A stretch of 64,000 bases of DNA from Bubalus kerabau (lineage: Eukaryota; Chordata; Mammalia; Artiodactyla; Bovidae): positions 29,029,501 to 29,093,500 of the forward strand of contig NC_073634.1 in NCBI RefSeq assembly GCF_029407905.1, read 5' to 3'. The position numbers were made by a program, and so were the translations under genes. Within the stretch, counting starts at the first letter, position 1, and every line of letters begins with the position of its first letter. Below, piece by piece: positions 49,101 through 53,800 of the stretch. A model generated the notes under the pieces. It searched no databases. It saw only the letters and a program-made list of their open reading frames with translations, and was not told the origin of the DNA.

Positions 49101-50367
49101 CAACTTAGCAGCAGCAGCAGCAGTGGATGAGATGGTTGGGTGGCATCACTGACTCAATGAACATGAGTGTGAGCAAACTCCAGGAGATAATGAAGGAAAG
49201 GGCAACCTGGAGTGCTGCAGTCCGTGGGATCACAAAGAGCCGGACATGACTTAGCAACTAAACAACAACAACCAGATTCTATTCATAGTCAGACATGCCA
49301 TCAGATTTCATTCTAATGTCAGACTTCTGGCCGTCTTGCTACAACTTAAACCCGTCTCCTTAGTGTGGTGTTCAAAACAAGCCAAAGCCTCATCTGAGTC
49401 CTCATGGAAAATGTAGGGAACTCCCTCCTCAGCTTACCTGAGCTCCCTAAGATGCACATGATCTGCCCACTCTCGACGTACAAAGAGACATCTTTGAGGA
49501 TCTGCCTGGTCCACTTCTGTCGGCGAGATGCGATGTCCCACCAGGGCCCCACATGGTGGCTTTAAAGGAAACCACACAGGGGAAAGGCAGCATAGAGGAT
49601 TCCAGACCCTTGTCCCCCAGCACCAGCCCCAGATCTGCCCAGCCCTAGTTCTCTCTGCACAGGCTCCTAAGTGTGGCTTAGCCTCAGTGTCCTCTACAGA
49701 ACCTGGCAGGTAGTGACAGAAGATCACCTCTGTGAAGACTTTTCTGGCAGCTGCTCTGAATGCCAGCTCTCTTTGACTGGATGACAGATGGCAAACAAGA
49801 CACTGTTTATTCCTTCAATTGACCCTGCGTTCCTTCACCCGGTTTCATTACACCTCGTATTCCCAGTAGCCCCATTCCCAAGCCCTCACCATCTGAATAG
49901 GGCAGGTTATAGACCAGGGAGACACGAGGGGAAGGGGCAAGGGGCAAAATGCAGGGGCAGGAGGCAGAGCACAGCTTCCAGTCTTAGCTTCCAGTCCCGC
50001 TGTGGGACTGGAGGAGGAGGGGCCGTTCACACTGGCTCCTAAGTTCCCTCCGGCAGCCCTTCCCCTCTACTCTCTCCACCTCCACCCACTGAAGAGGAAG
50101 CCCCAGCCTCCGTGCTTGCCTCCCATGAGTGAGGAAAGCCAGCAGAGGGCAGAGGCCCACTCCCCTCAGGCCACAGCTGCCCCTGACCACAGCTCCAAGC
50201 TCCCGGCAGATGAAAGAGGCACCTCCTTACCTGACACTGTATGAGGCATGGAAAATGCCCAGGCTGTGTCGAGGCTTTGCAGGAACTTCCTCTAGGGAGC
50301 ACTGAGAGCTTCTGTTTACTTGGAGTTCTGAGGACTCCCCAAGAGTCAAAAAGGGGAGTTCGCCCAT
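18998..50367 (-). CDS. ABCG5: ABCG5 (sterolin-1), complete, 13 coding exons
   Basis: ABCG5 is one half of the ABCG5/ABCG8 heterodimer that pumps plant sterols and cholesterol across the apical membrane of hepatocytes and enterocytes. Thirteen exons on the - strand (listed separately) have AG/GT borders. Their 1950 coding bases join in frame to 649 residues and a stop, against 651 remembered for human. Visible features in order: Walker A GSSGSGKT (84-91), signature ISHGE (191-195), Walker B VMLFDEP (211-217), D-loop GLD (220-222), switch His 248 in TIHQPR, then a C-terminal membrane domain from about residue 390. N-glycosylation sequons are N582-F-T and N589-A-S in the last extracellular loop. 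The C terminus is FKIRDYLISR. The start ATG fits the known mammalian N terminus and faces ABCG8 across 379 bases. No disabling change was seen. The His in the signature is unusual (see findings). Confidence 0.97.
20001..20113 (-). CDS. ABCG5: ABCG5 exon 12
   Basis: 113 bases, acceptor TTAAG, donor GTAAGT. It codes for residues 548-585 (NIQEMPIPFKILGYF ... NEFYGQNFTC), the start of the long extracellular loop, with sequon N582-F-T. Confidence 0.95.
20160..20540 (-). repeat. Probable ancient LINE fragment (class uncertain)
   Basis: Text such as 'AGAAATAACTGCTGTTAACA', 'ACATAAATGGAATCAAACTA' and 'CTGATGATGGACTGGTATTT' follows the order of an old LINE 3' end as at 3470-4080. It is diverged; the family call is weak. 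Confidence 0.4.
20796..22845 (+). repeat. BovB (RTE) LINE with long reverse-transcriptase frame
   Basis: A 5'-truncated BovB lacking the endonuclease half. One uninterrupted frame to 22153 (about 450 codons) covers most of the reverse transcriptase, including FDCVDHNKLWKIL, GVRQGCILSPCLFNLY and catalytic LRYADD near 22070. A one-base A insertion in the run near 22116 shifts the frame. The rest of the C-terminal region stays open in another frame (22239-22703), and its TGA fits decay of a CpG. The 3' end ends AAGAGTCGGACACAACTGAG. It lies in ABCG5 intron 11, antisense to the gene. Confidence 0.95.
22860..24680. other. ABCG5 intron 11, no recognised gene
   Basis: No exon-like frame with conserved content was found. 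Some stretches, for example about 23650-23820, resemble old interspersed repeats but could not be classified. Confidence 0.4.
24685..24895 (+). repeat. MIR SINE
   Basis: The order of GATGACCTCATGAGTCTCAT, ATCATTATCTCCATCTTATAAACG, then CGACTTGCCAATGGTCAC and GCAGCTGAGTGG matches the MIR core and 3' side. It is old and diverged. Confidence 0.7.
25160..25330 (-). repeat. Probable ancient LINE fragment
   Basis: 'TGTCACCCAGAGATAATTACTG' and 'AACATTTGGTACATGTCCTT' repeat the theme seen at 20160-20540 in the same orientation. Class uncertain. Confidence 0.35.
25776..25961 (-). CDS. ABCG5: ABCG5 exon 11
   Basis: 186 bases, acceptor TTCCAG, donor GTAAGA. It codes for residues 487-547 plus split W486 and R548: TLALYPEAARFAYF ... 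LLAPHLIGEF ... VVALLSIAGVLMGSGF. Two membrane helices of the transporter core are visible. Confidence 0.95.
26050..27155. other. ABCG5 intron 10, no recognised feature
   Basis: No conserved frame, RNA gene or clear repeat was recognised. Open frames overlapping the exon 11 border are read-through into intron. Confidence 0.4.
27160..28360 (+). repeat. L2 LINE fragment, + strand
   Basis: A long pyrimidine-rich stretch follows the L2 consensus order: a 'CAGACTGACATCTCCAGTTG' block, 'TGAAATCCTCCACTATG', 'CACCTCGCCTACCAGGC' and 'CCTGGAATACCCTTGCTC' near the end. It is diverged but long. Intron 10 of ABCG5. Confidence 0.7.
28370..28510 (-). repeat. MIR-type SINE, reverse
   Basis: GGTGCCTCAGCTTCCTAGTC, ACTAGGATTACATGAAATGA and AAGCAAGCACTCAATATGTTAG match reversed MIR in order. 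Confidence 0.65.
28520..29960. other. ABCG5 intron 10, no recognised gene
   Basis: Short remnants only, such as a Bov SINE scrap near 28890-28918 (AAAGAGTCAGACGTGACTGAG). A 170-codon frame at 28779-29291 contains that scrap, has no recognisable domain and is not supported as a gene. Confidence 0.45.
29973..30111 (-). CDS. ABCG5: ABCG5 exon 10
   Basis: 139 bases, acceptor TGCCCAG, donor GTAAGG. It codes for residues 441-485 plus split F440 and W486: PVLRAVSDQESQDGLYHKWQ and a hydrophobic helix with Cys-rich end (ATLVCCSVCY). Confidence 0.95.
30939..31144 (-). CDS. ABCG5: ABCG5 exon 9
   Basis: 206 bases, acceptor TTTCAG, donor GTGAGT. It codes for residues 372-439: RRVMRNLLRNKLAV, the first membrane helix (about 392-405), QDRVGLLYQFVG and MPYTGMLNAV. 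Confidence 0.95.
31227..31440 (-). CDS. ABCG5: ABCG5 exon 8
   Basis: 214 bases, acceptor TTTCAG, donor GTAAGA. It codes for residues 300-370: MDLTSVDTQSKEREIETYKR, then the linker ...HLKTLPKIPFKTRDSPG...LCVLL joining the ATPase to the membrane domain. Confidence 0.95.
31907..32036 (-). CDS. ABCG5: ABCG5 exon 7
   Basis: 130 bases, acceptor ATCAG, donor GTAAGT. It codes for residues 257-299: LFDKIAILSCGELVFCGTP ... CGYPCPEHSNPFDFY, the end of the nucleotide-binding domain. Any open frame on the opposite strand here is a shadow. Confidence 0.95.
32285..32410 (-). repeat. MIR SINE, reverse
   Basis: ACCAGGGTTTGAGTCCCAACC, then GACCTTGGACAAAG and TCTCAGAACTTCATCTATAAAA, match reversed MIR. Intron 6 of ABCG5. 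Confidence 0.65.
32450..32650 (-). repeat. MIR-type SINE, reverse
   Basis: The order TTTCTAAGTCTCACTCTTTCC, CTCTGTAAAGTGAAAATACTG, CACCTCAAAGGGTTGTGG, GATTAAAGGAGCTAGTGCAT follows reversed MIR. Confidence 0.65.
32734..32949 (+). repeat. Bov-tA SINE
   Basis: A full-length Bov-tA ending AAAGAGTCGGACACGACTGA. It is flanked by AGGTAGATC at 32725-32733 and 32950-32958. It lies 67 bases from ABCG5 exon 6. Confidence 0.9.
33017..33156 (-). CDS. ABCG5: ABCG5 exon 6 (Walker B and H-loop)
   Basis: 140 bases, acceptor CCTGCAG, donor GTGAGG. It codes for residues 211-256 plus split K210: Walker B VMLFDEP, the D-loop TTGLDCMTA and the switch His in LTIHQPRSELFQ. The catalytic Glu 216 is present. Confidence 0.96.
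33425..33668 (-). repeat. Bov-A2 SINE, reverse
   Basis: Two Bov-A units in reverse: GGATTCTCCAGGCAAGAACA and GGATTTTCCAGGCAAGAGTA, joined by GAAAGTGAAAAGTGAAAGTG. This is the dimeric Bov-A2 layout. Confidence 0.85.
33675..34100 (+). repeat. L1 LINE 3' UTR, + strand
   Basis: L1 3'-end text (ATGTGGTAGCACTTATATGTG, GGTTGCCAAGGGGGAGGGG, AATACAGGGAACTGTATTCA) ends in AATAAAATAAATTAAAAAAAA. Intron 5 of ABCG5. Confidence 0.8.
34110..34155 (-). repeat. Bov SINE scrap
   Basis: About 45 bases, CTGCTGCTGCTAAGTCACTT then AGTTGTGTCCGACTCTG, match the reversed tail of a Bov-A SINE, directly after the L1 poly(A). Confidence 0.65.
34894..35026 (-). CDS. ABCG5: ABCG5 exon 5 (ABC signature loop)
   Basis: 133 bases, acceptor TTACAG, donor GTAAGT. 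It codes for residues 166-209: VEAVMTELSLSHVADQLIG, then FGGISHGERRRVSIAAQLLQ. The signature loop reads ISHGE where the usual ABC motif is LSGGQ. I recall ISTGE in human ABCG5. Confidence 0.95.
35206..35415 (+). repeat. Bov-tA SINE
   Basis: TTTCCCTGGTGGTTCATTGG through GTCAGACACGACTTACCAAC and an ACAACAACAA tail. Clean target-site duplications were not seen. Confidence 0.88.
35822..35894. repeat. Short tandem duplication, period 40
   Basis: A 33-base unit beginning TAAGGACTTTAAAAGGGACC occurs at 35822-35854 and again at 35862-35894, separated by seven bases. It lies in ABCG5 intron 4. Confidence 0.9.
36745..36895 (+). repeat. MIR SINE
   Basis: TGATTTCACATAAACTGATT, ATCATTACTCTACTACAGGG, CTGCCAAAGGTCACAGCATTAA and GGCAGAGCTGGGACTGAGAG match MIR in order. 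Confidence 0.75.
37019..37450 (+). repeat. BovB 3'-end fragment with target-site duplication
   Basis: About 430 bases of BovB 3' end (CAAAGCTATGGTTTTTCCAG ... GTCGGACACGACTGAGTGAC). The 9-base direct repeat CTGCTCTGT flanks it at 37010-37018 and 37451-37459. This is a heavily 5'-truncated insertion. Confidence 0.88.
37460..38975. other. ABCG5 intron 4, no recognised feature
   Basis: Nothing was recognised. Open frames are short and have no conserved content. Confidence 0.4.
38980..39350. repeat. DNA-transposon-like repeat with inverted ends
   Basis: The left end CAGCACCGTCCAATA and the right end GTGGACAGAGCAGCTCTAGA resemble terminal inverted repeats of a common mammalian non-autonomous DNA transposon. 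The middle (TTACTAATGAGATATTTTAT, GTACATCTCAATTAGG) also fits memory of that family. The block AAGTGCCCCAAAGCCACA occurs at 39254 and again at 39314. The family name is uncertain. Confidence 0.6.
39428..39526 (-). CDS. ABCG5: ABCG5 exon 4
   Basis: 99 bases, acceptor CCACAG, donor GTGGGT. It codes for residues 133-165: SDTLLSNLTVRETLNYTALL, then AIRRGSQSFFQKK. LTVRETL is the usual ABCG motif after the Q-loop. Confidence 0.95.
39608..39744 (-). CDS. ABCG5: ABCG5 exon 3 (Walker A)
   Basis: 137 bases, acceptor TCCCAG, donor GTGCCC. It codes for residues 87-132: GSGKTTLLDAMSGRL completes an intact Walker A with Lys 90. EVFVNGQEL and QDCFSYVLQ (Q-loop Gln) follow. Confidence 0.96.
40130..40295. 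repeat. MER5A-like DNA transposon
   Basis: AGCAGCATCAGCACCATCTG, TTATCAGAAATGCAGAATCTC, then ATTCTGCATTTTAACAAG and TTCTCATGCATATTGGAGTG follow the MER5A order. Intron 2 of ABCG5. Confidence 0.75.
40300..41085. other. ABCG5 intron 2, no recognised feature
   Basis: No exon, RNA gene or clear repeat was seen. Confidence 0.4.
41086..41245 (+). repeat. L2 LINE fragment (reverse-transcriptase region)
   Basis: The translated frame contains D-L-S-A-A-F-D-T-V, the catalytic-aspartate block of L2-type reverse transcriptases, followed by a TAA. TCTGGCTGCTCCTTCTCAGC also matches L2. A dead remnant. Confidence 0.7.
41690..42689 (+). repeat. Older L1 LINE 3' region, + strand
   Basis: L1 ORF2-end text ('GACAAACTGGACTTCATGAA', 'CTGATAAGGGATTAATATTA', 'GAACGCTTGTGCACTGTGG') with a (CAAA)n microsatellite at about 41901-41922. 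It is interrupted by a younger L1 at 42690 and resumes at 44007. Confidence 0.75.
42690..44006 (+). repeat. Younger L1 LINE 3' end nested in older L1
   Basis: About 1.3 kb of L1 ORF2 end and 3' UTR ending CAATTGTACTTCAATAAAAA. The direct repeats AAAATGGTTAACATGG (42674-42689) and AAAATGGTTAAAATGG (44007-44022) flank it, with one mismatch in 16. Confidence 0.88.
44007..44060 (+). repeat. Older L1 LINE, last bases after nested L1
   Basis: Continuation of the older L1 3' UTR, TTATATTATGCATATTTTACC then ACAATAAAGAAAAGG, consistent with its end. Confidence 0.65.
44400..44530. repeat. Ancient interspersed repeat (class uncertain)
   Basis: ATTTATTCAGCAAATACTTA, AAGCACCTACTATGTGGCAA and CCCATCCTCATGGAACTTGA are a very common mammalian old-repeat order. 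I could not assign the family. Confidence 0.5.
44918..45040 (+). repeat. CHR-type SINE
   Basis: GGACTTTCCTAGTGGTTCAG, GTTAGGACTCTGCA, GGGTTCATTCCCTCATGGGG and AACTAAGATCCCATGAGC match CHR SINEs. Confidence 0.78.
45708..45832 (-). repeat. Truncated Bov-tA SINE, reverse, with 13-bp duplication
   Basis: Reverse SINE text (GTCGCTCAGTCGTGTCCGAC ... CTCTCCAGGGGATCTCCCC). The perfect direct repeat TCTGTGTGTTTAA lies at 45695-45707 and 45833-45845. Confidence 0.9.
46080..48144 (+). repeat. BovB LINE, + strand, decayed, endonuclease through reverse transcriptase
   Basis: This copy reaches further 5' than the others. 46090-46480 is endonuclease-region text (CAGATGGTCAATACTGAAATT, AAGATGGAGAAGCTCC). 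Reverse-transcriptase text follows with many stops and frameshifts; an N occurs where the catalytic block would read Y-A-D-D (FRYANETALM). A G/A-rich insertion lies near 47718-47738. Intron 2 of ABCG5. Confidence 0.88.
48145..48593 (-). repeat. BovB 3' end in inverted orientation inside the + strand BovB
   Basis: It starts with the reversed BovB tail (CAGTTCAGTCAGTTCAGTCACTC) and ends with reversed CCATACATGACCACTGG. The + strand BovB resumes at 48594 (AAGAATTGATGCTTTTGAAC). It faces matching forward sequence just to its left, so the two can pair. Confidence 0.88.
48594..48846 (+). repeat. BovB LINE, + strand continuation
   Basis: TTGATGCTTTTGAACTGTGG through ACTCATTGGAAAAGACCTTG. A short internal duplication of the CTCATTG(G)AAAAGACC block is visible at 48758-48794. 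Confidence 0.85.
48847..49122 (+). repeat. Bov-A2 SINE inserted in BovB
   Basis: A dimeric Bov-A2 with an (AGC)n tail. Flanks GTAGATGAGA (48837-48846) and GTGGATGAGA (49123-49132) look like a target-site duplication with one change. Confidence 0.88.
49123..49275 (+). repeat. BovB LINE 3' end
   Basis: The final part of the + strand BovB: GGATGAGATGGTTGGGTGGC to GACATGACTTAGCAACTAAA and the ACAACAACA tail typical of BovB. Confidence 0.85.
49438..49559 (-). CDS. ABCG5: ABCG5 exon 2
   Basis: 122 bases, acceptor TTAAAG, donor GTAAGC. It codes for residues 47-86 plus split S46 and G87: HHVGPWWDIASRRQKWTRQI, then LKDVSLYVESGQIMCILGSS, which opens Walker A. Confidence 0.96.
50231..50367 (-). CDS. 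ABCG5: ABCG5 exon 1 (start codon)
   Basis: The ATG lies at 50367-50365 and the donor GTAAGG at 50230. It codes for residues 1-45 plus split S46, beginning MGELPFLTLGE, with LQVNRSSQCSLEEVP and HSLGIFHASYSV. This matches the known N-terminal pattern of mammalian ABCG5. A longer - strand open frame over this region is in another frame and is not used. Confidence 0.95.
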
Positions 50368-50746
50368 GGCCAACAAGCAGCAGAGACTGGTGGATTTTCT
50401 GGCCTGACCCTTCCTGGAGTGGCCTCCACCAAGGAGCTAGTGGCAGACTGTCCTGCCTGCTTCTCACCTGGCCCTGGAGCCCCTCCTCAGGACTTCCCAG
50501 CGGCGGGCCTGGGCTTGGCCGTGGATGCCATTATCTGATGTACCTTTAGCCAGTGTGTGTCTGTGTGTTATCTCAGCAGCGGGCAGAGCATACAGCCCGT
50601 GTTTGTGGGAGGGCTTGCCAGAGAGGAATGCTGGGAGCCAGACCAGAGGTTGCCCGGCTCTGGGAAGCAGACAACATTGGCCCTGGTCGGCAGCAGCTAA
50701 GCCCAAAGGAAACTGCAGAGTCAAAGCGCAGACACTGCAGGGCCCC
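50368..50746. promoter_or_regulatory. ABCG5/ABCG8 bidirectional promoter and 5' UTRs
   Basis: Only 379 bases separate the two ATGs; about 374 is reported for human. No TATA box stands out and CpGs are few. TTATCT (reverse of the GATA motif AGATAA) occurs at 50531-50536 and at 50568-50573. An AGTCAAAG nuclear-receptor-like half-site lies at about 50719-50726. Published work on the human interval names GATA factors, HNF4alpha and LRH-1 as activators. I did not find a clear LRH-1 consensus here. Confidence 0.8.
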
Positions 50747-50809
50747 ATGGCAGAGGAGGCCCCAAAGAAGACAGGGCTAGAGAGAAGCGCTGCTCCGCAG
50801 AATGACTTG
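50747..50809 (+). CDS. ABCG8: ABCG8 exon 1 (start codon)
   Basis: 21 codons, MAEEAPKKTGLERSAAPQND then L, donor GTGAGT at 50810. The length equals the human first coding exon as I recall it, though the sequence is poorly conserved, as usual for this end. Confidence 0.9.
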
Positions 50810-53800
50810 GTGAGTGATGGTGGGTCACAAGCATCCTGGTGGGTAGGGGGTGAATCAGACTCTTCTCTCCTCCTAAGGAACTTTCGGTCCTAACTCACCG
50901 CCAGGTCCACAAGCAGCAGGACTCTGCTTCCTGGGCATCAAAGGGCTGAGGGAAGCGGGGTCAGGTGTTGGTGGGGGCCTCTGAGGTCACATCCTGCCTG
51001 AAGGTGGCTCCTGCAGGGAAATGATGTCGTGTTTGTGACTTGGGTCGATCTGGCTCTTTTCTAAATGCGGCTCCATCACAGAAGGGCTTCCCTGATGGCT
51101 CAGTCAGTAAAGAGTCTGCCTGCAATGTGGGAAAGCTGGGTTCAATCCCTGGATTGGGAAGATCCCCTGGAGAAGGAAATTGCAACCCACTCCAGTATTC
51201 CTGCCTGGAGAATTCCATGGACAGAGGAGCCTGGTGGGCTACATGGGGTCACAAAAAGTCAAATACGACTAAGTGACTGACACTTTCACTTTTTCCAACA
51301 CAGAAATGTGCTCACATGGCCTGGGGACACTGCAGTGTCTCCTCTGTCCCTGTGGCTATCAAGTTCAGAGACTCAGTGGCAACAAACTGATGAGACAGGG
51401 TGGCAGAGAACCTCGTGAGAACATCAGATCATATGCCCCAGATACAGCTACAGCAGGCAGTCGTAAGACCCTGGAGAGAGCTGGAAGAACAGGACCGCAG
51501 GGGACCAATAGGTTTCTGTCCAGGGTTTCTGTCCTCATTTAACATGAGAAATGTTTGCCTTAAAAAAAAAAAAAATGGCCTTTGACTGAAATCAGGATGT
51601 GGGCAGGGTTTGAAGCAAGAGGTGAAATCAGAACACAGAGAGGAAGCAGGTCCCCACCTTCCAGCCCCAGCCAACCCCGCTGTTTGATCAGTCTTCGATT
51701 GCCTGCGAAGGGGTGAGGGGTGGAGACAGAAAGACTGAAGGACTGAGGACTCCACACCACAGGAAGGGCCTCGGGCCACCCAGACTGGTCTTGAGCTGCT
51801 AGCACCTGACTTCAGCCAGGCCCCAGGAACCCACCCTCTCAGTCAGCTCTCAGCCACAGCAGGTAACCACTGTGCTCTGGGAATACCCCAGGGAGCCAAC
51901 GTCTGCCAGGAAAGGATACCCCCGTGACTGCAGTGTGTACAGCCTGAATAGGAGACAAAATGTCCAATGATATTGAAAAGGACACTTTCTAGAAGGTCTG
52001 ATAATTCAGACACCACAGTTTGGGATGCAAAGAACTGCCCGAATATGACACCCAGGAAGGGGTGCGGGCCCTGCCATTTCCAATTTCCTTTCCTTCACTC
52101 CTGTTCCTCAAGGTGCTGAGTGACAGTCTAACGTTTATGGTGCCCAGAACAAGAGGCTGAGGGCTATGTATCTTATGTCTTTGTCGTTGTTCAGTCGCTC
52201 AGTCGTGGCCAACTCTTTGCAACCCCATGGACTGCAGCACGCCAGGCTTCCCTGTCCTTCACCATCTCCTGGAGCTTCCTCAAACTCATGTCCATTGAGT
52301 CGGTGATTCCATCTAACTATCTCATGCTCTATCGCCCTCTTCTCCTCCTGCCCTCAATCTTTTGGGTCTTTTCCAGTGGAACTGTATCCTATGTCTAGAT
52401 ACTTAAAAATTATCAGTCAAGTTAAAAGCTATTAAATAAAATAGTTTCTATCCTCCTAAGTTGACATACCTTCTTCACAACATGGAAGGCCAGATGTAAA
52501 CCAAGAAATTCTAGGACTTGTGGCTTCCAACACAAGCCACAGCCTGTCTCCCTTCTCTGCCCATGCTCAGCACCACACATGATCTCACACACCCGTGCAT
52601 GGCCACCCCACCCTGCCCACCCACGTCACATCCACCCCTCCACAGACAAATGCCCCTCTGACCTGGGGTGCCCCAAGGGATGGGCCGAGGACAAGGTTCA
52701 CACAGCCCTGGGAGTGGGCCTGAGGCCATCTGGGAATTTGGGGGTAGTGAGTACCCAGAGTGGCAAGTGCCCTCGGCCCACAGACTTCTCAGTCCATGGA
52801 CCAAAGCCTGGCCAGAGGAGGACAAGAGGGGCCCAGGCCTCAGTGCAGAGTCTTCAGCACATCACTGCTTTCCCAGGGCACAGCCTCTGCATCTGAGAAC
52901 AAGGAACTTGGGCTCGCGCTCCCTGAGTTTCCTTCTACTCTATGCTTCTGACTCAGGAATTTGATCAGAAGTTAATACAAGGAGAAATTACAATGTAGCC
53001 CAGCAGGAGCTGAGCTGGTTACCTACAAATAAACCTGCTTTTGCTTTTTTCCATGTCACCTGTCAGAAATTCAAGTGATGATCTGACAGTCATACTGATT
53101 AAGGTGTCAGCCGAATAGATATTTAAGCATTTGAAAAATACAGAGGGTTTGTCAAAACCTCAGGAAGAGTCTAACAAATCCTTCCTAGGAGCCAAGGAAA
53201 ATATTTCAAAATGGAACAGAGGCAGCCCCCGCCCAGCCACGAGTTCTCTTCTGAGCGTTGAGCTGCCTGTGGTGGCTGGGGCCCCGGGCTGGCCTGTGCC
53301 TGCCTACTGTGCCCAGGATGAAGAGGGGTTGGAGGAACCCAGGAGCAGGTAGCACACGCCTCTCTCCTTTCTTTTGTCTTCTCATCCTGATGCCTCTTTC
53401 CCCAGGGCCCCAACACCCTTCACCTTCTTCAAGCTCCCGCCTGGAGAGTGGAACCCCTAGGTTTAAGATCACCACCACAACTTGCTCCAGACTCCAAAAT
53501 TTCCAACCCTTTCTCAGCAACTCTTCCACCTCCAAAATCTAACCTGGTGAGCTTCTGGCCCAGGTGTTCGTTGCAGAGCTAACTCATTCCTTATACCAAC
53601 TAACATCCCTCCTGCAGACGTTTACCTTTTAAAAACAAGCAAGTAGGGACTTCCCTGGCGGTCCAGTGGCTAAGACTCTGCACTCCGAATTCAGGGGTGC
53701 AGGTTTGATCCCTGGTCAGAGAGCTAAGATCCCACATGCCTTGAGGCCAAAAAAAAATCCGAAACATGAAACAGAAGCAATATTGTCCAATAAAGACTTT

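Noticed and set aside
50039..50467. A 142-codon - strand frame across the ABCG5 start region
   Set aside because: It runs in a different frame from exon 1. The exon 1 frame gives the conserved ABCG5 N terminus and splices correctly to exon 2.
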